Below are positions 18,519-27,800 of a DNA stretch of 64,000 nucleotides, piece after piece. The DNA comes from Flavobacterium sp. N1994 (GTDB taxonomy: Bacteria; Bacteroidota; Bacteroidia; Flavobacteriales; Flavobacteriaceae): assembly GCF_025947145.1 (NCBI RefSeq), contig NZ_CP109999.1:930001-994000 (forward strand). Direction: 5' to 3'. Position 1 is the first letter of the stretch; the number at the start of each line of letters is the position of its first letter. The notes beneath the pieces are model-generated. The model was not told where the DNA came from and made no database searches. It was given only the letters and a program-made list of their open reading frames with translations. The translations under genes and the position numbers were made by a program.

Positions 18519-18680
18519 TGTGTCAAACTTTTCATTTTGGAAAAAAAGACACAAAAAGTGTGTCAAACTTTTCGTTTTGAAAAAAATGACACAAAAAGTG
18601 TGTCAAAAATTTCATTTCAAAATAGTTGACACAAAAAATGTGGCAAACTTTTTGCTGTGAAAAAAAAGACACCAAAAAAA
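18519..18680 (+). repeat. Four 40-bp direct repeats with GACAC...GTGTC palindromes
   Basis: TGTC (or TGGC in the last copy) recurs at 18521, 18561, 18601 and 18641, and GACAC at 18548, 18588, 18628 and 18668: an exact 40-bp period. Each junction forms an inverted repeat such as GACACAAAAAGTGTGTC (18548-18564 and 18588-18604, imperfect at 18628-18644). The array ends 8 bp before the ATG of a helix-turn-helix gene, so it probably contains its promoter and autoregulatory operators. There are no spacers, so it is not a CRISPR array. Confidence 0.85.
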
Positions 18681-18687
18681 TAGCGTT

Positions 18688-19212
18688 ATGAAAAAAGAAG
18701 AAACTATCACCGAATTGTTAGGTACTACTCAAAATGAGACAGCTATGTTCCTAAATATTAATCGTAGCCAATGGTCTATGTTCGTATCAGGAAAACGAGA
18801 TTTGCCACTAGAAGCCAAAGAACAACTAGCGGAACTACTCACCCATATACAATCAGCTAAGGCAAAGAATACTGAAAACCTTTTGGCTAGTCAAAAAAAT
18901 GAAACTAAAGAAAGACTTGAGGCCTTGCTAAAAGAAAATCAGTACCAGCAAATGCGAAACGATAAAAAAGTAAATCGATTAGAGAAAAAACAGCAAGCTA
19001 AGGAAGCAGCAATGCATTTGGTACAGTATTTCGAAAATCATCCCAACAAAAAAACAACCTTCACAGAAAAGGTAGTGCAAAGCATCCAAACTAGAACCAA
19101 AAAAGACAAACAACAAAAAGTGTTGCCCGATTTGGTTACCCAACAAATAAAACAACAGGTATTGCAATACGAAGCTTCTTTGCTAAAAGCAGCGTTGGAA
19201 AAGTTGGCTTAG
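18688..19212 (+). CDS. Helix-turn-helix DNA-binding protein with coiled-coil tail
   Basis: A 174-residue protein. Residues 8-45 form an XRE-like helix-turn-helix (TELLGTTQNETAMFLN, NRSQWSMFVSGKRDLPLEA). The rest is Lys/Gln/Glu-rich and predicted helical, suitable for oligomerisation. The four 40-bp palindromic repeats just upstream make autoregulation likely. Its stop overlaps the convergent helicase stop by 4 bp. It may be a repressor or a replicon-type binding protein; no partner gene indicates a toxin-antitoxin system. Confidence 0.75.
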   Translation: MKKEETITELLGTTQNETAMFLNINRSQWSMFVSGKRDLPLEAKEQLAELLTHIQSAKAKNTENLLASQKNETKERLEALLKENQYQQMRNDKKVNRLEKKQQAKEAAMHLVQYFENHPNKKTTFTEKVVQSIQTRTKKDKQQKVLPDLVTQQIKQQVLQYEASLLKAALEKLA

Positions 19213-20573
19213 TACTTCTCAGGTTTTGCGTCCTCTTCTTTCTTAATCACTTTACGCGCTACTTCAATTTTAAACTTCTTGCCTTTCATTTTTTCGTCTC
19301 GAATATTGGAAAGCAAGTCCTTTACTTTATTGAATTTTACAGCGGCAAAAGAGATGAAATCTTTGACTTCAATCAATCCCAAATCGCCTTTCTCTAGTTT
19401 TCCTTTTTGAGAAAAGAAGCCTACGATATCAATTTTATTGAGTTTGTTTTTCTTGCCTCCGCTAATGTAAATCGTTTGAAATTCGGGTGGCTTGGGTAAA
19501 GTAGTTTGGTTGTCAACCTTTAAAACGGGCATACTATAATCCAGATACTCTTGCTTTTTTTCACTTTCGTGCGCAATGATATAAGCAGTTCCCGAAGCTA
19601 ACATTCGCGCTGTTCTTCCGTTTCTATGGGTGAATTCGTCTTCTTTTGACGGCAAATGATAATGAATGACGTGTTTCATTTCGGGGATGTCTAACCCTCT
19701 TGCTGCCAAATCGGTCGTAACCAAATAACTCACGCTGCCATTTCGAAACTGAATTAAAGCGCGCTCGCGTTCGTCCTGATCCATTCCTCCATGATAGTAG
19801 GTGGCGTAGATTCCTTTTTCGTTTAAAGTGTCGCTAATCCGTTCAGCCGCATCTCTGTGATTGCAGAAGATTAAAGCCGATTGCGATTTCAACGAACAAA
19901 GTAAGTGAAACAAACTCCCTATCTTATCTTTCTCTTTAGAAACTACCATTTTCATAGAAAGATTGACTTTCTCTTCTTCGGATGGAATAAAATCTAAAAC
20001 CGTCGGATTGACTACTCGAGTATACTTTGGAATTTCAATTCCGGACGTAGCCGAAACCAAAACGCGTTTGTTCAGTTTGGATAATTTCCCAATGATAAAA
20101 GACATTTGCTCATGAAAACCCAATTGCAACGATTTGTCAAATTCATCTAATACTAAAGTTTGAATACGGTCTACTTTAAACGTCCCTCTATCAATATGAT
20201 CCGCAATTCGTCCTGGAGTTCCAATTAAAACCGCGGGTGGATTTGATAAGTTTTTGATTTCCGTTTCGATGGAATGTCCACCATAACACACATTCACTTT
20301 ATAAGTGGTGCCCATTTTCTTCCAAACCTGCTCAATTTGCAATCCCAATTCTCGGGATGGAACTAAAATCAAGCATTGCACCCCGGCCACATATTCGTCT
20401 AACAATTCATAGATGGGCAATAAGAAAGCCAATGTTTTCCCCGAACCTGTTGGCGAAAGCAATAAAACATTAGAATCATTGACAATAGTTTCTTGTGCGG
20501 CAAGTTGCATTTCATTTAAGCTGTCAATGCCTAAATTCAGCAATAAATTGGTAGAATGGTGGTGATGCGTCAT
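19209..20573 (-). CDS. DEAD-box RNA helicase, DbpA-like
   Basis: An ATP-dependent RNA helicase of 454 residues. Visible motifs are PTGSGKT (I), PSRELG (Ia), GTPGR (Ib), LDEFD (II, DEFD instead of DEAD), SATSG (III), ARGLD (V) and HRNGRTAR (VI). The C-terminal 75 residues (GGKKNKLNKIDIVGFF onward) look like the DbpA RNA-binding domain, which targets 23S rRNA hairpin 92. A role in 50S subunit assembly is inferred. It stands alone between a convergent HTH gene and a NUDIX gene. Confidence 0.92.
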   Translation of the reverse strand: MTHHHHSTNLLLNLGIDSLNEMQLAAQETIVNDSNVLLLSPTGSGKTLAFLLPIYELLDEYVAGVQCLILVPSRELGLQIEQVWKKMGTTYKVNVCYGGHSIETEIKNLSNPPAVLIGTPGRIADHIDRGTFKVDRIQTLVLDEFDKSLQLGFHEQMSFIIGKLSKLNKRVLVSATSGIEIPKYTRVVNPTVLDFIPSEEEKVNLSMKMVVSKEKDKIGSLFHLLCSLKSQSALIFCNHRDAAERISDTLNEKGIYATYYHGGMDQDERERALIQFRNGSVSYLVTTDLAARGLDIPEMKHVIHYHLPSKEDEFTHRNGRTARMLASGTAYIIAHESEKKQEYLDYSMPVLKVDNQTTLPKPPEFQTIYISGGKKNKLNKIDIVGFFSQKGKLEKGDLGLIEVKDFISFAAVKFNKVKDLLSNIRDEKMKGKKFKIEVARKVIKKEEDAKPEKY

Positions 20574-20600
20574 GCGGCAAAGATAGCCCCAAAAAGTGAA

Positions 20601-21200
20601 TTACAAGAGATGTTCTTCTTCAAACAGCAATTTGATGTTCTCATAAGAATTCAGCAAGGCTTCTTTGATTTGCACTGGGTTAAGCCAAACGGCTTTATCA
20701 ATCCCTTCATTGGCTTGCGGAAACGGAGTGCCTTCAAAAGTAGATTGCATTTCGAACCAATGCGTAATTTTCAACTTGTATTTTCCGTTGCGTCTGAAAA
20801 CGTGATAGGTTTTTTGGAGTTTTTTGGTGATAGTTAGATTACTAACACCGGTCTCCTCCTCAACTTCTCTCATAGCGGTGTCTTCAATCTCTTCATTTTT
20901 TTCGATGCCGCCTTTGGGTAAATCCCATTTTCCGTTTCTAAAAATGAACAAAACATCGCCATCTTTGTTATAAACTAATCCTCCCCCTGCTTTGCAAACT
21001 GGAATTTTTTCTTTGAGTTTTTTCAGTATGGCTTTTTCATCGGGATAGTACAAAGAGGCTTTCTGAATTTTGTTCTGAAACATTTTGATGATGAGCTGTT
21101 CAATATCAATGCTTTCCAGCAAAAACAATTGAAAATCGGTTTCTTTAGCGATTTCATTTGTTAGAAAAAGAGGTTTGTCGTTGACAAAAACTTTATACAT
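20601..21200 (-). CDS. NUDIX hydrolase
   Basis: A 199-residue protein. A variable N-terminal 65 residues precede a NUDIX domain with FRNGKWDLPKGGIEKNEE and REVEEETGV, which is the complete GX5EX7REUXEEXGU signature. The substrate cannot be read from the sequence; nucleoside diphosphate derivatives are typical. Its ATG is only 7 bp from the divergent pyrE ATG, so each gene's promoter must lie inside the other's coding region or leader. Confidence 0.9.
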   Translation of the reverse strand: MYKVFVNDKPLFLTNEIAKETDFQLFLLESIDIEQLIIKMFQNKIQKASLYYPDEKAILKKLKEKIPVCKAGGGLVYNKDGDVLFIFRNGKWDLPKGGIEKNEEIEDTAMREVEEETGVSNLTITKKLQKTYHVFRRNGKYKLKITHWFEMQSTFEGTPFPQANEGIDKAVWLNPVQIKEALLNSYENIKLLFEEEHLL

Positions 21201-21203
21201 TTG
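21174..21203 (+). promoter_or_regulatory. Promoter of pyrE: TTTG-N18-TACATTTG
   Basis: A -33-like TTTG (21174-21177) is followed after 18 bp by the -7 box TACATTTG (21196-21203), only 4 bp before the pyrE ATG at 21208. The promoter lies within the first codons of the divergent NUDIX gene. Initiation 4-7 bp after the -7 box would give a very short leader or a leaderless message. Confidence 0.6.
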
Positions 21204-21207
21204 TACT

Positions 21208-21849
21208 ATGATTTTTAATAAAGACTCAGCCGAAAAAACTGCCGAATTGCTTTTACAAATAAATGCAATTAAATTGAATCCAAAAAATCCTTTTACATGG
21301 GCTTCGGGTTGGAATTCGCCAATTTATTGCGATAACCGACTAATCCTCTCATTCCCAGCGATAAGAAATTTTGTCCGAGAAGAATTTTCTAAACAAATTG
21401 AAAAAGAATTTGGAAAACCGGATGTGATTGCCGGAGTAGCCACGGGAGCCATTGGTATCGGGATCTTAGTAGCAGAATATATGGGATTACCCTTCGTATA
21501 CGTTCGCCCAGAGCCTAAAAAACATGGCAGACAAAACCAAGTCGAAGGCTTTTTACAAAAAGGACAAAACGTTGTCGTGGTAGAAGATTTAATCAGCACG
21601 GGCAACAGCAGTTTATTAGCTGTAGAAGCTTTAAAAGAAGCAGGGGCACATGTTAAAGGCATGGTCGCTATTTTTACTTATGGGTTTGATGTAGCTGTGG
21701 ATAACTTCAAAAATGCCAATATTGATTTAAAGACGTTGAGCAATTATGAAACATTATTAAACCTAGCCGTAGCCAAAAATTATATCACCGAAAAGGAATT
21801 GAAAGCATTACAAGAATGGCGTGAAAGTCCATCCACTTGGAGTGTGTAA
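21208..21849 (+). CDS. pyrE: Orotate phosphoribosyltransferase
   Basis: Converts orotate and PRPP to OMP in pyrimidine synthesis. From ATG 21208 it has 213 residues, the usual length. The PRPP-binding motif VVVVEDLISTGNSS is clear, as is VRPEPKKHGRQNQVEG, the catalytic Lys-rich loop. ADDitional conserved text is WASGWNSPIYCDNR. An upstream TTG at 21175 would lengthen it by 11 residues but overlaps its own promoter, so ATG 21208 is chosen. It is 49 bp upstream of a small SRPBCC gene. Confidence 0.96.
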   Translation: MIFNKDSAEKTAELLLQINAIKLNPKNPFTWASGWNSPIYCDNRLILSFPAIRNFVREEFSKQIEKEFGKPDVIAGVATGAIGIGILVAEYMGLPFVYVRPEPKKHGRQNQVEGFLQKGQNVVVVEDLISTGNSSLLAVEALKEAGAHVKGMVAIFTYGFDVAVDNFKNANIDLKTLSNYETLLNLAVAKNYITEKELKALQEWRESPSTWSV

Positions 21850-21898
21850 TGGAGAGAAACGAAGCAAGAGAAAAGAAATAAACAACAAACTATACACT

Positions 21899-22291
21899 AT
21901 GAATTTAGAAAGTCCGAAAGTTACCGTAGAAAAATCAGCACAACATCTCTTTGATTCGTTATCGGATGTCAAGAATTTTGAAAAATTAATGCCTGAGAAC
22001 ATCGCTAAGTTTGAAGTGTTGGGAGATGATATTTTCAACTTTGGTTTAAAAGGCATGCCCGAAATCAAATTGAAAATGAAGGACAAAACTCCGAATTCCA
22101 AAGTAGTATTAGCAGCAGCTAGTGATAAATTACCTTTTACATTAACGGCTAATATTGACAGTCTTTCTGATACTTCAAGTGCGGTACAATTACATTTTGA
22201 AGGCGATTTCAATCCTATGATGGCGATGATGATTAAAGGGCCTATCTCTAAATTCATCGAGACTTTAGCAGAGAATATGCATAAATTATAA
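21899..22291 (+). CDS. SRPBCC-fold small protein
   Basis: From ATG 21899 the product has 130 residues with a pattern typical of the START/SRPBCC (polyketide cyclase-like) fold: an N-terminal strand, VEKSAQHLFDSLSDVKNFEKLMP, a beta-rich middle, and a long C-terminal helix (GPISKFIETLAENMHKL). The ligand is unknown. Its place directly after pyrE suggests co-transcription, without showing a role in pyrimidine metabolism. Confidence 0.8.
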   Translation: MNLESPKVTVEKSAQHLFDSLSDVKNFEKLMPENIAKFEVLGDDIFNFGLKGMPEIKLKMKDKTPNSKVVLAAASDKLPFTLTANIDSLSDTSSAVQLHFEGDFNPMMAMMIKGPISKFIETLAENMHKL

Positions 22292-22306
22292 AACACTAAA
22301 TTGTCT

Positions 22307-22324
22307 TTCCCGCGAAGGCGGGAA
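22307..22324. repeat. Small GC-rich hairpin (TTCCCGC gaag GCGGGAA)
   Basis: A perfect 7-bp stem with a GAAG loop in the sequence 'cccgcgaaggcggga'. It stands out in AT-rich DNA and resembles REP-like hairpins widespread in bacterial genomes. It lies just before the terminator at 22331. Confidence 0.55.
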
Positions 22325-22330
22325 CCTATA

Positions 22331-22358
22331 AAAAAAGCTACTCATTGAGTAGCTTTTT
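22331..22358. terminator. Bidirectional terminator between the SRPBCC and sulfatase-fold genes
   Basis: AAAAAAGCTACTCA/TGAGTAGCTTTTTT hairpin with A and T tails lies between two convergent genes. Confidence 0.88.
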
Positions 22359-22363
22359 TGTTT

Positions 22364-24289
22364 TTATTTAACCGTAGTCAAACGCTTATCGATAACCCTT
22401 TCCATATAATCCTGGACGAATGCTTTACATCTCAATTCCAGCAAATTCATAGCGGCATTTCGTTTTAAGATTAAGTTGTGTTCCATCGCTTTGTCATTCT
22501 TATCATAGAAGCCGGTCGCTTTCATACCATCAAAAGTACAAATGTAATCGCCGCTCATAAATTGGTACATATCGGAACTGTACTTCACTACAAAGGGAGC
22601 CACTTGTTTGTCATTAATCAAACTTCTACCCCAACTTCTAAAAGGTTTTTGGTAGCCAATCATATCTAGCAGCGTTGGATAAATATCGATTTGTTGCGCC
22701 CAATCGTTGTTAACTCCCACATATTTTTCATTAGGAGAGAAAAACAAAATTGGCACCGTGTTTTTATTGAATTCCTTTGTGTATTCATCATAAGCAATCG
22801 TATTACAATGATCGGCTACCATTACAAAAATGGTGTTGTTGTACCAAGGTTCTTTTTTGGCTGCAGTAAAAAATTGCTTTAAAGCATAGTCGGTATACCC
22901 AATACTTTCATGAATGTTGACTGTTCCTTTTGGAAACTTACCTGCATATTTTTCAGGGACTTTATAGGGTTCGTGAGAAGAAACAGAAAAAAGAGTAGCC
23001 ATAAAAGGTTGTTTCTTCTGAGACAAAGTCTTATTGTAAAATTGGAAAAAAGGTTCGTCCCAAATACCCCAAACCCCATCAAAATCAGCATCATTATTGT
23101 ATTCGGTCTTACCATAATAATGGTCATAGCCTAAGATGTTTCCGAAACCAAGAAAACCCATTGAACCATTAGGGGCACTATGAAAAAAGGAAGTGTCATA
23201 GCCTTCGCTTTTCAAAGTAGACACCAACGATTCTATTTTCTGTTGAGGATAAGGAGATGATGTAAACGCATCTTTAAACGAAGGGATTCCAGCAATAACA
23301 GAAGACACTCCGTGAATCGATTTCCAACCATTGGCATACCCATTCGTAAAAATCAAACTGTGTTGCGCCAACGAATCTACAAAAGGCGTGTAGCTTTGAT
23401 AATTGGGAATTTTAGTTCCTTTGTTAAAGGCTCCATTGTATTCTCTCGCAAAACTTTCAATGATAAAAATGACAATATTAGGCTTGGTAGGAGGATTATT
23501 TTTATACTGTTTTATCGGCACTATTAAACTATCAATTTGGGCTTTGGAAACTAGATTGACTTTCTTAAAGTTATTAAGATCCCAAGTTCGAATAATAGCA
23601 AAAGGCGTATTTAAAACTAAATTCGATTGCGAGATATTAGTAACATAACGGCTAGCGTCTAAAATATTAATAGGTCGGGTACTTTTCTTGAAATCGCCAC
23701 GAATGCCTCCAATACAAAGCGTAACCACTACAAGAAAGGTTAGTATAGAGAACCCGAAGTATTTAGCATTAGGCGTTTCTTTTACGTGATGCACTTTAAC
23801 CTTTTTGTACAAGTAAATCCAAGCAAACGCCAATATAAAGAACCATAAAAACACATCCCAAAAATGGACTATAAAATCAAAAAGTAAAAGCATCTTATTA
23901 TTCTCATGCTCAAGAGTATCCAGTGAAGCAATCGTACTTCTGCTGAAGGTGTAACGGTAATAAATAAAGTCGACGAAATTGGTTGCGTACGCAATCAAAT
24001 TGGTTACAAAATACAAGTAGAATAAAAACTTTTGAAACTTCTTTTTAGAGTTGGACAGTATCGGAATGATGGATAGTAAAATAAACAAACTATTTACATA
24101 CATCAGCGCTGTAGTGTCAAAGGCTATACCGTGGTAACACAGCTCTAGAAAATCAGAAACGCTACCAACTTTTATTAAAGAACTATTATAAACATAGAAT
24201 AAAACTCTTGCAACAGAGTAAAAAACGTAAGCCAATAAAATTCTATAGCCTAATACTTTATACTCCTGAAACCGTGGGTATTTTTTCAT
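22364..24289 (-). CDS. LtaS-like sulfatase-fold membrane enzyme
   Basis: A 641-residue protein with five N-terminal membrane helices (residues 1-210) and an extracytoplasmic alkaline-phosphatase/sulfatase domain. NIVIFIIESFAREYNG holds the first metal ligand. GWKSIHGVSSVIAGIPS contains the nucleophile region, and MVADHCNTIAYDEY and FFSPNE lie towards the end. Related enzymes make lipoteichoic acid in Gram-positives or transfer phosphoglycerol or phosphoethanolamine to glycans. In a Gram-negative flavobacterium, envelope glycan or lipid decoration is more likely. It is transcribed alone. Confidence 0.88.
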   Translation of the reverse strand: MKKYPRFQEYKVLGYRILLAYVFYSVARVLFYVYNSSLIKVGSVSDFLELCYHGIAFDTTALMYVNSLFILLSIIPILSNSKKKFQKFLFYLYFVTNLIAYATNFVDFIYYRYTFSRSTIASLDTLEHENNKMLLLFDFIVHFWDVFLWFFILAFAWIYLYKKVKVHHVKETPNAKYFGFSILTFLVVVTLCIGGIRGDFKKSTRPINILDASRYVTNISQSNLVLNTPFAIIRTWDLNNFKKVNLVSKAQIDSLIVPIKQYKNNPPTKPNIVIFIIESFAREYNGAFNKGTKIPNYQSYTPFVDSLAQHSLIFTNGYANGWKSIHGVSSVIAGIPSFKDAFTSSPYPQQKIESLVSTLKSEGYDTSFFHSAPNGSMGFLGFGNILGYDHYYGKTEYNNDADFDGVWGIWDEPFFQFYNKTLSQKKQPFMATLFSVSSHEPYKVPEKYAGKFPKGTVNIHESIGYTDYALKQFFTAAKKEPWYNNTIFVMVADHCNTIAYDEYTKEFNKNTVPILFFSPNEKYVGVNNDWAQQIDIYPTLLDMIGYQKPFRSWGRSLINDKQVAPFVVKYSSDMYQFMSGDYICTFDGMKATGFYDKNDKAMEHNLILKRNAAMNLLELRCKAFVQDYMERVIDKRLTTVK

Positions 24290-24311
24290 GAAAAAGTAAA
24301 ATTTAAAGTGA

Positions 24312-24319
24312 CAAAACTA
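24312..24319 (-). promoter_or_regulatory. -7 box (TAGTTTTG, minus strand) for the LtaS-like gene
   Basis: TAGTTTTG fits TAnnTTTG and lies 22 bp before the ATG at 24289. Confidence 0.5.
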
Positions 24320-24407
24320 CATATTTCGGCTATATATTTTTTATATTTTAAATTAATATTGTGAATAAAACTATTATTAATTAATTTGCATTAAAATTAC
24401 CATTCTA

Positions 24408-26180
24408 ATGACGTCCATCACAAGACTTTTTGACTTTCCATACTATCAGCTTGAAAAAAACAATATGCCCAATTGTCTTGTCACCAAATACGACGGCAAA
24501 TGGATAAAAACCTCAACTAAAGAATACCTAGAAAAGGCTAATACCATATCGAGAGCTCTACTTCGATTGGGAGTTCAAAAAGATGATAAAATTGCGGTCA
24601 TTTCTTCCAACAATAGAACCGAATGGAATATTATGGACATTGGCGTATTGCAAGTGGGCGCTCAAAATGTTCCCATTTATCCCACGATTTCAGAGGATGA
24701 TTATGAATACATTTTAAACCATTGTGAAGCTAAATATTGTTTTGTTTCGGATGAAGAAGTGTTGCGCAAAGTAAACCTCATCAAAAGCAAATTGACTAAC
24801 CTTAAAGAGGTTTATTCTTTCAATGAAATTACGGGTTGTAAAAACTGGAAAGAGCTTTTGGTCTTAGGTGAAGACACCAGCAATCAGGATGTAGTAGAAG
24901 ACCGAAAAAACCACGTAAAACCAGAAGAACTAGCGACCATAATTTATACTTCAGGAACCACAGGAAAACCTAAAGGCGTAATGCTTTCGCATAATAATAT
25001 TGTTTCGAATGTATTGGATAGTGCCGAACGCATTCCATTTGAAGAAGGAACGAGTGTAGCTTTAAGCTTTCTTCCTATTTGTCACATCTTCGAAAGAGTA
25101 ATTTTATATATTTATCAATATTATTCGGTCGCTATCTATTTTGCCGAATCAATTGATAAATTATCGGATAACATCAAGGAAGTAAAACCTACTGTGTTCT
25201 CTGTAGTACCTAGACTTTTAGAAAAAGTATACGATAAAATTCACGCTAAAGGCGAAGAACTAACCGGAATCAAAAGAGTACTGTTCTTTTGGGCTATTGC
25301 TTTAGGATTGCGATTCGAACCTTATGGTGCTAATGGTTGGTGGTATGAGTTCCAATTGAGCATAGTACGTAAACTAATTTTTAGCAAATGGAAAGAAGGT
25401 TTGGGTGGAAATTTAACGGTAATGGTGTCAGGAAGTGCCGCTTTACAACCAAGACTTATCCGAATGTTTGCCGCTGCTGAAATGCCTGTTATGGAAGGTT
25501 ATGGTCTAACTGAAACTTCACCAGTAATCACTGTAAATGATCAAAGAAATAGAGGCTTTAAAGTCGGAACTGTTGGTAAAGTAATCAAAAATGTAACGGT
25601 TAAAATTGCCTCTGATGGAGAAATACTTTGTAAAGGTCCCAACGTAATGATGGGCTATTATAAAGATGAAGTATTGACCAACGAAGCCATTAAAGATGGT
25701 TATTTCCATACTGGAGATATTGGAGAAATTGACTCCGAAGGGTTCTTAAAAATTACCGACCGTAAAAAAGAAATGTTCAAAACCTCTGGCGGAAAATACA
25801 TTGCCCCTCAATTAATAGAAAACACCATGAAACAATCCTTGTTTATTGAACAAGTAATGGTGATTGGGGATGGCGAAAAAATGCCAGCGGCTTTTATTCA
25901 ACCTAGTTTTGATTTTGTGAAAGATTGGGCCAAAAGAAAAAATATAACTATAGGAACCACCAATGAAGAGATTATAGCCAATCCAGAAGTCATCAAAAGA
26001 ATACAAGAAGAAGTAGATATTTCGAATGAGAAATTTGGCAACTGGGAAAAAATAAAACGTTTTGAACTAACCCCAGATGTTTGGTCTATTGATGGTGGAC
26101 ACCTCACTCCTACGCTCAAATTGAAGCGCAAAATCGTAATGGAGAAATACAAAGATTTGTATCAAAAGATTTATAACTAA
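24408..26180 (+). CDS. Long-chain fatty acid--CoA ligase
   Basis: An AMP-forming acyl-CoA synthetase of 590 residues that activates fatty acids. The P-loop motif TIIYTSGTTGKPKGVMLSH, the adenylation motif GYGLTETSP and the hinge/ATP motif YFHTGDIGEID...TDRKKEMF are all present. The C-terminal lysine region (LTPTLKLKRK) is intact. It is related to FadD/FACL15-type enzymes. It is convergent with the carboxylase gene at 26248, with a shared terminator between. Confidence 0.93.
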   Translation: MTSITRLFDFPYYQLEKNNMPNCLVTKYDGKWIKTSTKEYLEKANTISRALLRLGVQKDDKIAVISSNNRTEWNIMDIGVLQVGAQNVPIYPTISEDDYEYILNHCEAKYCFVSDEEVLRKVNLIKSKLTNLKEVYSFNEITGCKNWKELLVLGEDTSNQDVVEDRKNHVKPEELATIIYTSGTTGKPKGVMLSHNNIVSNVLDSAERIPFEEGTSVALSFLPICHIFERVILYIYQYYSVAIYFAESIDKLSDNIKEVKPTVFSVVPRLLEKVYDKIHAKGEELTGIKRVLFFWAIALGLRFEPYGANGWWYEFQLSIVRKLIFSKWKEGLGGNLTVMVSGSAALQPRLIRMFAAAEMPVMEGYGLTETSPVITVNDQRNRGFKVGTVGKVIKNVTVKIASDGEILCKGPNVMMGYYKDEVLTNEAIKDGYFHTGDIGEIDSEGFLKITDRKKEMFKTSGGKYIAPQLIENTMKQSLFIEQVMVIGDGEKMPAAFIQPSFDFVKDWAKRKNITIGTTNEEIIANPEVIKRIQEEVDISNEKFGNWEKIKRFELTPDVWSIDGGHLTPTLKLKRKIVMEKYKDLYQKIYN

Positions 26181-26203
26181 TAAGTTTACTGTTTCCTTTA
26201 AAT

Positions 26204-26232
26204 AAAAACTGCCCAATATTGGGCAGTTTTTT
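26204..26232. terminator. Bidirectional terminator between acyl-CoA ligase and carboxylase genes
   Basis: AAAAACTGCCCAAT/ATTGGGCAGTTTTTT is an almost loop-free hairpin with a T tail, between convergent genes. Confidence 0.88.
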
Positions 26233-26247
26233 ATTTTAATTGGGTTG

Positions 26248-27789
26248 TTATAACGGAATATTACCGTGTTTTCTATTTGGAGTGTTAACCACTTTATTTT
26301 CTAACATACTAAACGCTTTAAGCAGTTTTCTTCGAGTATTTTTGGGTAAAATTACTTCATCAATAAAACCACGTTGCGCTGCTGTGTAGGGATTAGCAAA
26401 CAACTCAGCATACTCTGCTTCTTTTTCTAATAATTTCGCCGCTGGGTCGGCTGCTTCACTAATTTCTTTTTTGAAGATAATTTCAGAAGCTCCTTTAGCT
26501 CCCATAACCGCAATTTCCGCACTTGGCCAAGCAAAATTCATATCGGCGCCAATGTGTTTGGAATTCATTACGTCATAAGCACCACCGTAAGCTTTACGAG
26601 TAATAACAGTTACTCTTGGCACAGTAGCTTCACTGAAAGCATATAGTAATTTAGCTCCGTGAACAATAATACCATTCCATTCTTGATCGGTTCCAGGTAA
26701 GAAACCAGGAACGTCTTCTAATACTAACAACGGAATATTGAAACAATCACAGAAACGAACGAAACGCGCTCCTTTAATAGATGATTTCACATCCAAACAT
26801 CCTGCTAAAAACTTAGGATTATTGGCCACAATCCCGATACTTCTTCCTCCCAAACGAGCAAAACCTACAATGATATTTTCAGCAAAGTCTTTATGAATTT
26901 CAAAGAATGAGTCTTCGTCAATGATGTTGTCTATTACATCGTGCATGTCATAAGGCTTGTTTGCATTATCAGGAACTATTGTATCTAATTTTTCGCGTAT
27001 TTCATCATTGGTAAAATAGGGCAATTTCGGAGTAGTTTCTCTATTGTTTTGAGGCATATAGCTCAACAACTTTTTGATGTCTTCCAAACATTCGATTCCG
27101 TTTGGAGAAGTAATATGTGCCACACCCGATTTTGTCGAATGCGTACTTGCACCACCAAGTTCTTCAGATGAAACTTCTTCGTTAGTTACGGTTTTAACCA
27201 CGTTAGGTCCAGTAACAAACATATAACTATTCCCTTCTACCATCATGGTAAAATCGGTCATAGCAGGCGAATACACCGCCCCACCAGCACAAGGCCCCAT
27301 GATAGCCGAAATCTGTGGAATGACTCCACTAGATTGTACGTTTCTATAAAAAATATCCGCATATCCTCCTAAAGAACGAACCCCTTCTTGAATACGAGCA
27401 CCACCTGAATCATTTAATCCAATCATCGGGGCACCGCTTCGTAAAGCCATATCCATTACTTTACAGATTTTCTCCGCATGAGTTTCTGATAAAGCACCAC
27501 CAAAAACTGTAAAATCTTGAGCAAAAACATACACTACTCTACCGTTAATAGTTCCGTAACCGGTAATCACCCCATCACCGTAATAGATTTCTTTTTCCAT
27601 TCCGAAATCAGTGGTTCTATGGGTTACTAACATTCCGATTTCTTCAAAAGAACCTTCATCCATTAAATACGCTATACGTTCTCTTGCTGTTAGTTTCTTC
27701 TTGTCGTGGTGTTTGGCTATTCTTTTCTCGCCTCCGCCTAATTTGGCCAAGGCAATTTTATCGTTTAATATTTTGATTTTATCTTCCAT
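26248..27789 (-). CDS. Acyl-CoA carboxylase, carboxyltransferase (beta) subunit
   Basis: A 513-residue carboxyltransferase of the propionyl-CoA carboxylase beta type. It contains crotonase-like halves with [10 protein letters not shown] and [12 protein letters not shown] in the first, and [17 protein letters not shown] and [10 protein letters not shown] in the second. Pro-CoA, acetyl-CoA or methylcrotonyl-CoA could be the acceptor; the sequence is closest in feel to PccB. It is the last gene of an operon with a biotin carrier protein (29499) and a biotin carboxylase (27982), although 192 bp separate it from the latter. Confidence 0.93.
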   Translation of the reverse strand: MEDKIKILNDKIALAKLGGGEKRIAKHHDKKKLTARERIAYLMDEGSFEEIGMLVTHRTTDFGMEKEIYYGDGVITGYGTINGRVVYVFAQDFTVFGGALSETHAEKICKVMDMALRSGAPMIGLNDSGGARIQEGVRSLGGYADIFYRNVQSSGVIPQISAIMGPCAGGAVYSPAMTDFTMMVEGNSYMFVTGPNVVKTVTNEEVSSEELGGASTHSTKSGVAHITSPNGIECLEDIKKLLSYMPQNNRETTPKLPYFTNDEIREKLDTIVPDNANKPYDMHDVIDNIIDEDSFFEIHKDFAENIIVGFARLGGRSIGIVANNPKFLAGCLDVKSSIKGARFVRFCDCFNIPLLVLEDVPGFLPGTDQEWNGIIVHGAKLLYAFSEATVPRVTVITRKAYGGAYDVMNSKHIGADMNFAWPSAEIAVMGAKGASEIIFKKEISEAADPAAKLLEKEAEYAELFANPYTAAQRGFIDEVILPKNTRRKLLKAFSMLENKVVNTPNRKHGNIPL

Positions 27790-27800
27790 TTTTTTTTATT

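Noticed and set aside
18519..18680. Possible CRISPR array (regular 40-bp repeats)
   Set aside because: The repeats are contiguous with no unique spacers, and no cas genes are present; they sit directly before an HTH gene.
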